Origin: an uncultured beta proteobacterium
Lineage (GTDB): Bacteria; Pseudomonadota; Gammaproteobacteria; Burkholderiales; SG8-41
DNA length: 64,000 nt
Assembly (NCBI GenBank): GCA_903889565.1
Contig: CAISYC010000073.1
Coordinates: forward strand, 1-64,000
Reading direction: 5' to 3'
Below the pieces are notes generated by a model. The model was not told the DNA's origin. It worked only from the letters and a program-made list of their open reading frames with translations, and ran no database searches. This document shows positions 57,801 through 63,895 of this stretch, piece by piece (the first letter of the stretch is position 1; every line of letters starts with the position of its first letter). A program made the translations under genes and the position numbers.

Positions 57801-57849
57801 ATTAATACGCGCCTCGTGTCTTGATCTCGGCGCGTGGCGCAGATCTTAG
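54790..57849 (+). CDS. SNF2/DEAD-type helicase paired with the PLD protein
   Basis: 1019 residues. Motif I is ADEVGLGKT (28-36), very close to the N-terminus. Motif II is VLDEFHRYR (about 253) and motif III is LLLLSATPFHL (about 300). After a long divergent middle, TTSVGQEGLDF and IEQREGRVDRF (about 895) complete the core. The start is GTG, overlapping the PLD gene by 11 bases. The DUF6361-PLD-helicase trio forms one translationally coupled unit. Confidence 0.87.
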   Translation: MKPKPFQLRTADAALQALTTGSRRFLLADEVGLGKTVVAREIIGRLAHRRNSRPLRVFYFASGQAVAAQNARRLIPADGQGEDVSCTLFDASRPSLIPMVPMEDISESEKHRVQLFRFTPETAVPIVQGRGRSGVVQERALLRVLVSRVLHWRFPRGSGLRKAFQGGATTANFSKAVRVARGRYSDGSLLRGYQLVSHFRDAVRETFEVAAYEPLHLKLEAEASNPRLFIGKLRLALTKATLRCLPPDLIVLDEFHRYRKRVFSLPLASGQSGQITDADENFCSLLPNDNKPALLLLSATPFHLTDSHASEHRAGDDAADFHRLVGFLHGDGEVGQSAYRKCQGLFAEFERELAAKNLDSDSLRAARKKLEEELLRPRIARMERSSFNFKREQAPDLHTLTELPSADDLDLFIRFSSGLKDKDRRTAIPYWRAVPYPQQLLGRGYLAWRRASRSKWRGMPGINEEDREKLLFRGSVPNARFRDLMKVFPPEQLAMPWLAPSRPWWPLSGAWQQKPGEPPPIEKGLLFSRFRALPPGLAGLLSFMVEDWAARKHGWRSHRKLSRQSFLAPKSVVVVALFHPSAWLADRVNPACLENPSRKELIQNAMLSIKEGLPASVKFNRKSKRHRPVWKLMMMLEHESHECVPPGELWREAIGTQSRGGRVGRALKRMEHAGASVERWISPVELEDLAWFGLTAPGIVMLRALKRHWADATAETNMPAVVDLAWNGLRPYLDRPWFVARLARRRSGSYTDALQHASLDGNLEAVLDEHFWLPDADNQSWVRTRKQRGRLAALRETLRIRSAPVSIFVPTGHKPERRITLSAHAALPLTDTPAKLAASAGTQQLRADDLRQAFNTPFWPHVLCTTSVGQEGLDFHLWCRRVVHWDLCSDPIDIEQREGRVDRFKSLSVRRALAVELTKSNPSQILWKDIELAAEKHSDDPGLAPWWTFQGALIERIFLDLPSSEERLRRERLEHLRDLYRLVLGLPHQADVLRRLATVKMDVELIRASCLDLGAWRRS

Positions 57850-58056
57850 ACCAATTTCAGGACACGGGGCAGGTTTGTCTGATTAGTGGTGGTGGTCGTA
57901 AATTGATCTGACAGGGCTATGTCCGGCTAATTGCAAATGCTCTACAAGGCTTGGTGTTTGGTTGTCAATAAACCAAGCGCCCGAGCGAGTGTAGATGGAT
58001 TTGACGCGGGTCGTCTGTAACAAGCAGATAGCGAGTAATCCTTGTGGAGGCACGGA
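57850..58056. other. Gap after the nine-gene cluster
   Basis: 207 bases with no gene and no strong terminator seen. The next gene has its own good ribosome site, so it may be separately transcribed. Confidence 0.4.
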
Positions 58057-58824
58057 ATGGCACTCTATGAAAATCAAACCATTGGGCAATTTTTAGCATT
58101 GCTTGGCTACAAGATGGGTAAAGATAAGCTGGACATGCAGTGCAGTATCAATTTGCTGCAGCAGACGAAACTTGATTCGGGATTGGCCGATGTTCAGGTC
58201 GGCCCTAAAAATCGCTACGTGATGGTGGAATTTAAGCGGGACGACTCGAACTCTTCCGAGAAGAACAAGAAAGGCCTTCGGCGCTCTGTAAATCGGCGTA
58301 TTGAAAATTTAAAGATGCTCTCTCCCGTTAAGTATGCTGGACTACGTGATATTTCGGTCAGAGCGCACTGGGCGGCTCTGGGTAAGTCCGGGGTAGGCAT
58401 TTCCGCTCCTGATGCGTGCTTTACCGCGCTTCTCAATTTTATGGTTCCAGGCCTGGAGTGGGCATACCGACTAGATTTGCACAAGAATTATTCGACGATG
58501 GGTGCATTCATTGATGATCTGTTCGATCCAGATGACGACTTCATTGGCGTGGATCAATTAGAATTTAAGAGTTACCTTGACTATTTGTTTGAAGACGCAG
58601 ATAAGGCGGTGGCTGCTGAAGCAATTGCTGACGCAGCTGCCGCACAAGCGAAAGCGGCTGCGTTAGGAGTGCTCCCCCTAGCACCTGGGCCAGCGCCACA
58701 AGGTTTGCAATCTGCCGCAGCGGCAGATTGGTTGATCATGAAGGTATCGCCCCAGGGAGTTACTTGGACACTTACAACGGTAGGTGAATATTTGAGTCCA
58801 TCAGTAAAAAAACAAGGTCCTTAA
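58057..58824 (+). CDS. Orphan PD-(D/E)XK-like protein
   Basis: 255 residues. LADVQVGPKNRYVMVEFKRDD (given as two blocks: Asp45, Glu58-x-Lys60) is a typical PD-(D/E)XK core, in which an Asp strand and an ExK strand carry the metal-binding residues. The C-terminal half has an acidic stretch (DDLFDPDDDFIGVD) and an Ala-rich linker (about 190-225). Start ATG 58057 has GGAGG 6 bases before it. It could belong to the defence cluster or act alone; no partner gene is obvious. Confidence 0.6.
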   Translation: MALYENQTIGQFLALLGYKMGKDKLDMQCSINLLQQTKLDSGLADVQVGPKNRYVMVEFKRDDSNSSEKNKKGLRRSVNRRIENLKMLSPVKYAGLRDISVRAHWAALGKSGVGISAPDACFTALLNFMVPGLEWAYRLDLHKNYSTMGAFIDDLFDPDDDFIGVDQLEFKSYLDYLFEDADKAVAAEAIADAAAAQAKAAALGVLPLAPGPAPQGLQSAAAADWLIMKVSPQGVTWTLTTVGEYLSPSVKKQGP

Positions 58825-58935
58825 CCGGTAGACGTTTTGGTAATTTTTCTGCCGCACTTTCGCTAGTGATTTTTCGATTTAAAGTGCCACCAACGCTTTT
58901 ACCGCCAATGGTTTGAGTGGCGCCATCCCCAAACA

Positions 58936-59811
58936 TCATGCAATTTCTGGTGATACGGTTTCATCTTCCAGGAGATATCGTTCGACGTTTGCGTTGGCGC
59001 CGGCACGTTTGATAACTTCGCAAAAATAGCAGCGCGGTGTGGGCTCGTCCTTGCTAACGGTTACGATCCCTTGGTTGCCCCTATAAAAGATTAATCGTTT
59101 GGGTATTCTCAAGCCCGTTACGTAGACCATAACTTCCGTTACCGCGAGAGAGGCTACAACCCCATTTATGGACACAACTGACGGCCCGCCTTCGTCGAGG
59201 GCAGATTTGTTAATGCCGTAAATGCGTTCGCGATCGCGACGGCTCGCATCGCTTTCCAAATCTATGCGCGCTTGTGCTAAGTCAATTTCCCCGAAGCAGA
59301 TAGGGCAACCGTACTCTGCTCCTGTAAACAGAATGCGACCGCCGTAACGAAGGCTGCCTTCGGCAGATATGTCGCTGGCAAGATCAAAATAATCCTTCCG
59401 ATAAGCAAGTGCAAATTCTGTCAGCACCAAACGCGCGCCGTCGTTATCGAAGCACCCGATGATTAAGTTGGCGCGATGAAGCGCCTTGAATGCCGCGATT
59501 GATCGAAGCCCCTTTCGCACCTTATTAATCTTGATATCCGGGTCAATCGCCGACACCGCGCGCGCGACAATATCGACCTTCGCCGTGCCGGGAATAGGGT
59601 CTTCATGCCGCGCAAGGGGGTACCGGTTCAAGTTCGACCGACTTAGGTCTTCATCGTCAATCAGCGTTAGTTCCCCGACCCCTAGTAATGCAAGCTGTTG
59701 AGCGACGTACTCTCCCAAGCCACCGCATCCTGGGACTGCGATGTGAGTGCGCCGGAGTTTTTCTTGCCCCTCTCGTCCGAAAAGTCGTTCATTCCGGTCA
59801 AATCGGTTCAT
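58936..59811 (-). CDS. ThiF/E1-like adenylyltransferase of the ubiquitin-like operon
   Basis: 291 residues. The Rossmann/ATP site GCGGLGEYVA (28-37), LIDDEDLSRSNLNRY with the conserved Asp and Arg, and CFDND (about 120-124) mark the E1/ThiF/MoeB superfamily. Two Cys pairs, CPIC (169-172) and CYFC (261-264), would bind the structural zinc. These enzymes adenylate the C-terminus of a ubiquitin-like protein. No extra catalytic Cys beyond the zinc set stands out. It is the last gene of the operon and overlaps the JAB gene by 14 bases. Confidence 0.9.
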   Translation of the reverse strand: MNRFDRNERLFGREGQEKLRRTHIAVPGCGGLGEYVAQQLALLGVGELTLIDDEDLSRSNLNRYPLARHEDPIPGTAKVDIVARAVSAIDPDIKINKVRKGLRSIAAFKALHRANLIIGCFDNDGARLVLTEFALAYRKDYFDLASDISAEGSLRYGGRILFTGAEYGCPICFGEIDLAQARIDLESDASRRDRERIYGINKSALDEGGPSVVSINGVVASLAVTEVMVYVTGLRIPKRLIFYRGNQGIVTVSKDEPTPRCYFCEVIKRAGANANVERYLLEDETVSPEIA

Positions 59812-60340
59812 ATGTTCTCCGTCTCGAAATTCTGAAAGAGAGTCCGGTCGCCTTTACGTGCTGATTGCCAACCAGAATGGAATTCAACATCATGGGCGGG
59901 GCTTTCTGGCTCAGCCAAGCAAGTCCGTCTATGCCACTTTCTGTAACTACCACTGCCGCATACGGTCGTCCTTTCAGCCGCCAAATCACGTGGGGGGCGA
60001 ATTCACTTAGGCCCGCCATGTCTGATGGCGACAGGCATGCCGGATAAGGGCCAATATGCGAGTGAAATTCGACGAGACTGGTCTGTTGATCGTGAGCGAG
60101 CTTGATCAGCCGCCCTTTCGTGGCGTCCGTGAGTTCAAGATAATCGCTTTCCTGAAACTCATAATCGTCACGTGTAAGTAGAACCGTCTGAATATGTTGG
60201 AAGACCAATTCCTGTTCGCCCGTTATTTTGTGCCGTGCCAGAATAAATGCACCTTCCTCTATCTGGCAGTTGGGCGGGAGCAAATGTTCTTTCAGCTCCC
60301 GCCACGCGGCGTCGGACATCTCAATGACGCCGCTTGCCAT
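59798..60340 (-). CDS. JAMM/JAB-type metallopeptidase (deubiquitinase-like)
   Basis: 180 residues. The metal site reads EFHSHIGPYPACLSPSD: His93, His95 and Asp107, with a Ser at 104. A catalytic Glu is likely in EEGAFIL (about 28-29). JAB enzymes remove or process ubiquitin-like tails in bacterial conjugation operons. Start ATG 60340 shares one base with the stop of the upstream Ubl-E2 gene. Confidence 0.88.
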   Translation of the reverse strand: MASGVIEMSDAAWRELKEHLLPPNCQIEEGAFILARHKITGEQELVFQHIQTVLLTRDDYEFQESDYLELTDATKGRLIKLAHDQQTSLVEFHSHIGPYPACLSPSDMAGLSEFAPHVIWRLKGRPYAAVVVTESGIDGLAWLSQKAPPMMLNSILVGNQHVKATGLSFRISRRRTYEPI

Positions 60341-61002
60341 CACGCACCTTCCTTGAATCGCTTGGCGATCCCGATTGCAAAGTTGAGCAGGTTGGTTCCG
60401 GCCCTGGGGTCTGTCGTCGGGCGCCATGCGCCACCATCAGGCGCCCAGGAAAACATCCCCCACTCGCCTTCAAAAGGAGGGCGGTTGGCTACCGGCTCTT
60501 GATAGTTGGTTGCCATTGCGTCCTTAAAGCGAAGACCGGCCGGAACATAGATGCCGTAAGGTTGCGTCGCCGGATACCCCGCTTGAGCTTGAAATGCGAC
60601 GGCGGTCGCGGCGCGATTCCAACCGTCATTAAAAGTCGGGTAAATCGGGATGCGGAACCACCCTGACAACATCTGCACGTCCGGATAGCGGCCGCGTAGC
60701 ATTTCCAGTTCTGTCGAGAGACGCTGCTCGTAAAGGTTGTCGCCGCGAGTGAATTTGACCTTTTTTGAGAATCCGTGGCCGGGCTTTAGGTGGACAATCT
60801 CACCCGGCGTAAGGGTTCTCTCAACATTATCAGCATCAACCTCAATAACTCCGTCACCGGAAGTCCAGCCACCAAGGGTTGCAATTTCCTCAGTGGTGAT
60901 GGTTGGCGACGACCACGGAACGCTGCGGCCCTCGATATCCAGAATGAAATGTTGCTGATGGTCGTCGCCGTGCTGTGTTACAGCTTGTGTTTCACTGTTC
61001 AT
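60340..61002 (-). CDS. Fused ubiquitin-like and E2-like protein lacking cysteine
   Basis: 220 residues. Residues about 17-86 look like a multiubiquitin-type beta-grasp domain (HFILDIEGRSVPWSSPTITTEEI...GEIVHLKPG). Residues about 88-217 resemble the prokaryotic E2 family E (RYPDVQMLSGWFRIPI, GYPATQPYGIYVPAGL, WGMFSW, WRPTTDPRAGTNLL). The whole translation contains no cysteine, so a standard E2 thioester is impossible, and the C-terminus (RFKEGA) has no Gly-Gly. Start ATG 61002 has GGAGA 7 bases before it. It is the first gene of a three-gene operon with JAB and E1. Confidence 0.8.
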   Translation of the reverse strand: MNSETQAVTQHGDDHQQHFILDIEGRSVPWSSPTITTEEIATLGGWTSGDGVIEVDADNVERTLTPGEIVHLKPGHGFSKKVKFTRGDNLYEQRLSTELEMLRGRYPDVQMLSGWFRIPIYPTFNDGWNRAATAVAFQAQAGYPATQPYGIYVPAGLRFKDAMATNYQEPVANRPPFEGEWGMFSWAPDGGAWRPTTDPRAGTNLLNFAIGIAKRFKEGA

Positions 61003-61020
61003 GGTATTTCTCCAATGTAA

Positions 61021-61163
61021 GTAAGTACTTACCCGGTTTTTCCGGGTCGACAAAAATCACATGGAGCTTGACAGCGGGAAGGAGCCGGCGGATAGTTCAA
61101 GTCGCCAAACCGAACAGGCCTCCGGGCTCGTTCACTGCGGGCAAGCCCTTAAAAGCTTGCCCG
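61021..61163 (-). promoter_or_regulatory. Structured leader of the ubiquitin-like operon
   Basis: Within the predicted 200-nt leader are three inverted repeats. GTAAGTACTTAC is at 61021-61032. ACCCGG/CCGGGT with a five-base loop is at 61031-61047, overlapping the first so that the two stems exclude each other. CGGGCAAG/CTTGCCCG is at 61138-61163. The first two are just upstream of the ribosome site, so translation control is possible. Confidence 0.45.
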
Positions 61164-61213
61164 TTTTCAATTGTGGTTCATCGGTAGCTCCTTTTTTTGA
61201 CCAGACGCTTGCA

Positions 61214-61242
61214 AGTGTAGGACTCGCCCCAATTGATGTCAA
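61214..61242 (-). promoter_or_regulatory. Promoter of the ubiquitin-like operon
   Basis: On the minus strand TTGACA (61237-61242) is 17 bases from TACACT (61214-61219). The -35 hexamer is part of the GATGTCAATA half-site at 61235-61245. Confidence 0.6.
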
Positions 61243-61294
61243 TATCAGATGTTTGGATGTCAATATTATTGACATCTTACTTTTATTATTGACC
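61235..61294. promoter_or_regulatory. Array of GATGTCAATA operator half-sites
   Basis: A half-site lies at 61235-61245, and a perfect 21-bp palindrome (GATGTCAATA, T, TATTGACATC) at 61256-61276. A further TATTGACC lies at 61287-61294. Repeat starts are 20-21 bp apart, two helical turns, and cover the -35 of both divergent promoters. The adjacent XRE protein is the likely binder. Confidence 0.65.
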
Positions 61295-61317
61295 GCGTTC
61301 ACGTCCCCTGCTAACCT
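61289..61317 (+). promoter_or_regulatory. Promoter of the XRE-ImmA genes
   Basis: TTGACC (61289-61294), 17 bases, then TAACCT (61312-61317) preceded by TGC, an extended -10. The start codon follows 25 bases later. The -35 coincides with the last operator half-site. Confidence 0.55.
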
Positions 61318-61341
61318 TTTACCGCTTTCAGCGGAGCGTAA

Positions 61342-61671
61342 ATGATCAACGAGGATGCTCTTTATGAGCAAATAGGGAAGCGGCTGAAAACTCTCCGCCT
61401 CGGAGACAAGAACCGTCAGCTAACCCAAGAAAAGTTGGCGGATTCCGTCAGTCTCGAGCGTACTTCCATCACCAATATTGAAGCGGGGAAGCAGCGCGTT
61501 CCTCTTCACGTCCTGTACGAATTGTGCAACGCGCTCAATATTGAAATCTCGGAAGTGTTGCCGCGTTATAGCGAAATTTCGGTCGAGCCCAAACCGGAAA
61601 CGGTAACGCTTGGAGATTTGTCTTACAGCGTTTCAAGTCAGATTGCGGATTTGGTTCGCACTACTAAGTAA
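61342..61671 (+). CDS. XRE-family helix-turn-helix regulator
   Basis: 109 residues with a classical HTH_3 (GKRLKTLRL...LTQEKLADSVSLERTSITNIEAGKQRVPLHVLYELCNAL) and a short C-terminal part. GGAG precedes the ATG by 7 bases. It is followed 26 bases later by an ImmA/IrrE protease. By analogy with ImmR/ImmA and DdrO/IrrE it would repress its own and the divergent operon until cut by the protease. Confidence 0.85.
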   Translation: MINEDALYEQIGKRLKTLRLGDKNRQLTQEKLADSVSLERTSITNIEAGKQRVPLHVLYELCNALNIEISEVLPRYSEISVEPKPETVTLGDLSYSVSSQIADLVRTTK

Positions 61672-61697
61672 CGACCCAAGCCCAAATTGAGGAATAA

Positions 61698-62243
61698 ATG
61701 AGTACGTCGAGCGCCCCAACGAAGAGCCCAGAACAACTATTAAAAGAACATGGGCTGTTTAAGCAACCGGTGAATGTTGAAGCTTTAGCTGAGGCATTAG
61801 GAATTGCGGTCAAGTACGAAGAACTAGAGGATGATTTCTCTGCTTTTCTAATGATTAAGCATGGAAAACCAACCGCTTTTGTGAATGGCGCGCATCACCT
61901 GAATAGACGACGGTTTAGTCTTGCGCACGAGATTGGCCATTTCATCAAACATTACAAAAAAACTAATCGGGATCGACTTTTTCTTGATCGAACTCTGACG
62001 TTATATACACGGAAGGAAAATAGCGCGTCCGAAAACGTCGATTTTCAGATGGAGAGAGAGGCAAACGTTTTCGCTGCAGGTTTGCTCATGCCGGACAAGC
62101 TACTCAAGGAGTATATATCCCGGCACGATCTCAACATAAGTGACGAGTTTGATGTGTCTCGACTAGCGATCGCTTTTGGCGTGAGCGAGCAGGCTTTGCA
62201 GATCCGATTAAACAATCTTAAATTGGCCAAGCCCAATTTCTGA
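61698..62243 (+). CDS. ImmA/IrrE-family metallopeptidase
   Basis: 181 residues. The zinc motif HEIGHFIKH (His77, Glu78, His81) and a downstream EREANVFAAGLLMP helix with the third metal ligand define the family. Related enzymes cleave XRE-type repressors after DNA damage or other signals. GAGGA precedes the ATG by 4-5 bases. It is the second gene after the XRE regulator. Confidence 0.9.
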   Translation: MSTSSAPTKSPEQLLKEHGLFKQPVNVEALAEALGIAVKYEELEDDFSAFLMIKHGKPTAFVNGAHHLNRRRFSLAHEIGHFIKHYKKTNRDRLFLDRTLTLYTRKENSASENVDFQMEREANVFAAGLLMPDKLLKEYISRHDLNISDEFDVSRLAIAFGVSEQALQIRLNNLKLAKPNF

Positions 62244-62437
62244 TTTGCATACTTTAGAATCTGTCTACCACTGACGCATCCCGTTATGCCCTGCTTATAA
62301 TCGTGAAGCACCTATTCCTACTGATGCGCACATCGCCGTCGGCCCCATGGTGGTAGGCCGGCTCCGTCCAAAGGGTTCCTTCGCCCTCCTTGCTAATTTC
62401 GGTGCTATGCAAATATTTTTTTTATTTGAGTTGCGCA

Positions 62438-63895
62438 ATGGATGCTAAGGCCCTTAATTGGGAGCGGCTATTAAGTCCGGTCCGGCGCAAGAAGGAAGGT
62501 GCTGAGTCCAAGGATCCCAAGACCGTCTCGGAAACACGTACCGAAATCGAGCGCGACCATGACCGTATCCTATTTTCTACGCCGGTTCGGCGTCTCGCCG
62601 ATAAAATGCAGGTCTTTCCACTAGATAAAAATGATAGTGTCAGGACGCGTCTAACGCACTCCCATGAAGTTTCTAATCTGGCACGTAGCATAGGAACAGC
62701 GCTGGCGTTTCAGCACAACATTGCTTCCGAAATTCCCGATTCGCGTCGCAATATCCCCGCTTTGCTGGCTGCCATCGGACTTTCACATGACTTGGGCAAC
62801 CCTCCCTTTGGTCACCAGGGCGAGTCGGCCATCCGAAGTTGGTTTGAGCAAAATCAAAGCAGTGTATTAGGCGCTCTCGAGGATCCGCAGCACCGAAAGG
62901 ATTTTTTAAAGTGGGAGGGTAATGCGCAGGGTTTTCGATTAGTTACGCGCCTGCAAGTGCTGAACGACCACTTTGGTCTGGACCTCACGTATGCAACGCT
63001 TGCGGCAATGATGAAATATCCGACCAGTTCAAAAGACACTGGGGATAGCGCCGCAACGAAAAAGCACGGGTTTTTTGCTTCTGAGCAAGATATTGCTGAA
63101 AAAGTACTTACGAAAGTGGGCCTTGGCTTTGGAAAGCGACATCCATTGGCCTATGTCATGGAGGCGTGTGATGACATTGCTTATGTTGTCTTAGATGTCG
63201 AAGACGCAGTTAAAAAGAGCCTAGCGTCGTTCTCGGACGTCATCGCATATCTTAGACACGGCGGTGGTGCTGACGAGCTAATAGAAGCAGTCATAAAACA
63301 AAGCTGTGAAAAGCATGATGAATATCGCTCTTCGAAGTTTGCGCTTTCAGCGGCTGAACTCAACGACGTATCAATGCAACGGTTCAGAGTGGAAGCGATA
63401 GGAGCAATGGTCAGAGCTGCCACGCAGACGTTTGTGGAAAACGAAAATGAATTCGTGAACGGAACATCGACCAAGGGTCTGATGGCATTGAGTAAAGGGG
63501 AGAAGCTCCGCGGGCTTTTAAAACAATTTGGATATATTCATGCGTATACCCATCGCTCCGTATTAAGAGTGGAGCTACAGGGATACAACGTAATTCACAA
63601 GCTTATGGACATGTTTTGGGCGGCGATTGTGCATCGTAGAGGTGCTAAAGATGCTGGGTCGATCGAACATCCATTCACAAGGTTCGTATACGGCAGAATT
63701 TCGGAGAACTACCGAAGAGTTTTCGAGCACCCGGCGCCCGAGTTGGTGGGTTTTCCGCAGCTTTACAGAGAATGCTTGCTGCTGACCGATATGATCTCCG
63801 GTATGACGGATTCCTTCGCGATGGATTTATATAGAGAGTTCGAGGAGCTAAGGGGCGACTTTGATTCTAAAAAAGCTTGGGAAAAAGTGGCATGA
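62438..63895 (+). CDS. Deoxyguanosinetriphosphate triphosphohydrolase (dGTPase)
   Basis: 485 residues of the HD superfamily. The metal site is built by RLTHSHEVSNLAR (His76) and LSHDLGNPPFGHQGE (His117, Asp118), and by MEACDDIAYVVLDVEDA further on. dGTPases turn dGTP into deoxyguanosine and triphosphate. Members in defence islands deplete dNTPs to stop phage DNA synthesis. I chose ATG 62438 because the family N-terminus (LNWERLLSPVRR) starts there. The next gene overlaps its stop (ATGA). Confidence 0.88.
   Translation: MDAKALNWERLLSPVRRKKEGAESKDPKTVSETRTEIERDHDRILFSTPVRRLADKMQVFPLDKNDSVRTRLTHSHEVSNLARSIGTALAFQHNIASEIPDSRRNIPALLAAIGLSHDLGNPPFGHQGESAIRSWFEQNQSSVLGALEDPQHRKDFLKWEGNAQGFRLVTRLQVLNDHFGLDLTYATLAAMMKYPTSSKDTGDSAATKKHGFFASEQDIAEKVLTKVGLGFGKRHPLAYVMEACDDIAYVVLDVEDAVKKSLASFSDVIAYLRHGGGADELIEAVIKQSCEKHDEYRSSKFALSAAELNDVSMQRFRVEAIGAMVRAATQTFVENENEFVNGTSTKGLMALSKGEKLRGLLKQFGYIHAYTHRSVLRVELQGYNVIHKLMDMFWAAIVHRRGAKDAGSIEHPFTRFVYGRISENYRRVFEHPAPELVGFPQLYRECLLLTDMISGMTDSFAMDLYREFEELRGDFDSKKAWEKVA

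Larger units (their letters stand above)
61003..61341. other. Divergent regulatory region of the ubiquitin-like operon and XRE-ImmA genes
   Basis: 338 bases without a gene. It holds both promoters, the operator half-sites and a structured leader of the minus-strand operon; these are given as separate entries. Confidence 0.7.
37584..63895. other. Defence island (inferred)
   Basis: Groups the nine-gene helicase/methyltransferase/PLD cluster, the orphan nuclease-like gene, the ubiquitin-like operon, the XRE-ImmA switch and the dGTPase. Grouping is inference from neighbours and from families known in anti-phage systems. Confidence 0.6.

Noticed and set aside
37584-57849. Assignment as BREX, Dnd/Dpd or classical DISARM
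   Set aside because: No PglZ, BrxC, DndA-E or DpdA-like gene is present, and DISARM gene borders do not match (helicase and DUF1998 fused, several extra genes). It may still be a DISARM relative.
37584-63895. CRISPR array or cas genes in the defence island
   Set aside because: No regularly spaced short repeats and no Cas protein motifs were seen.
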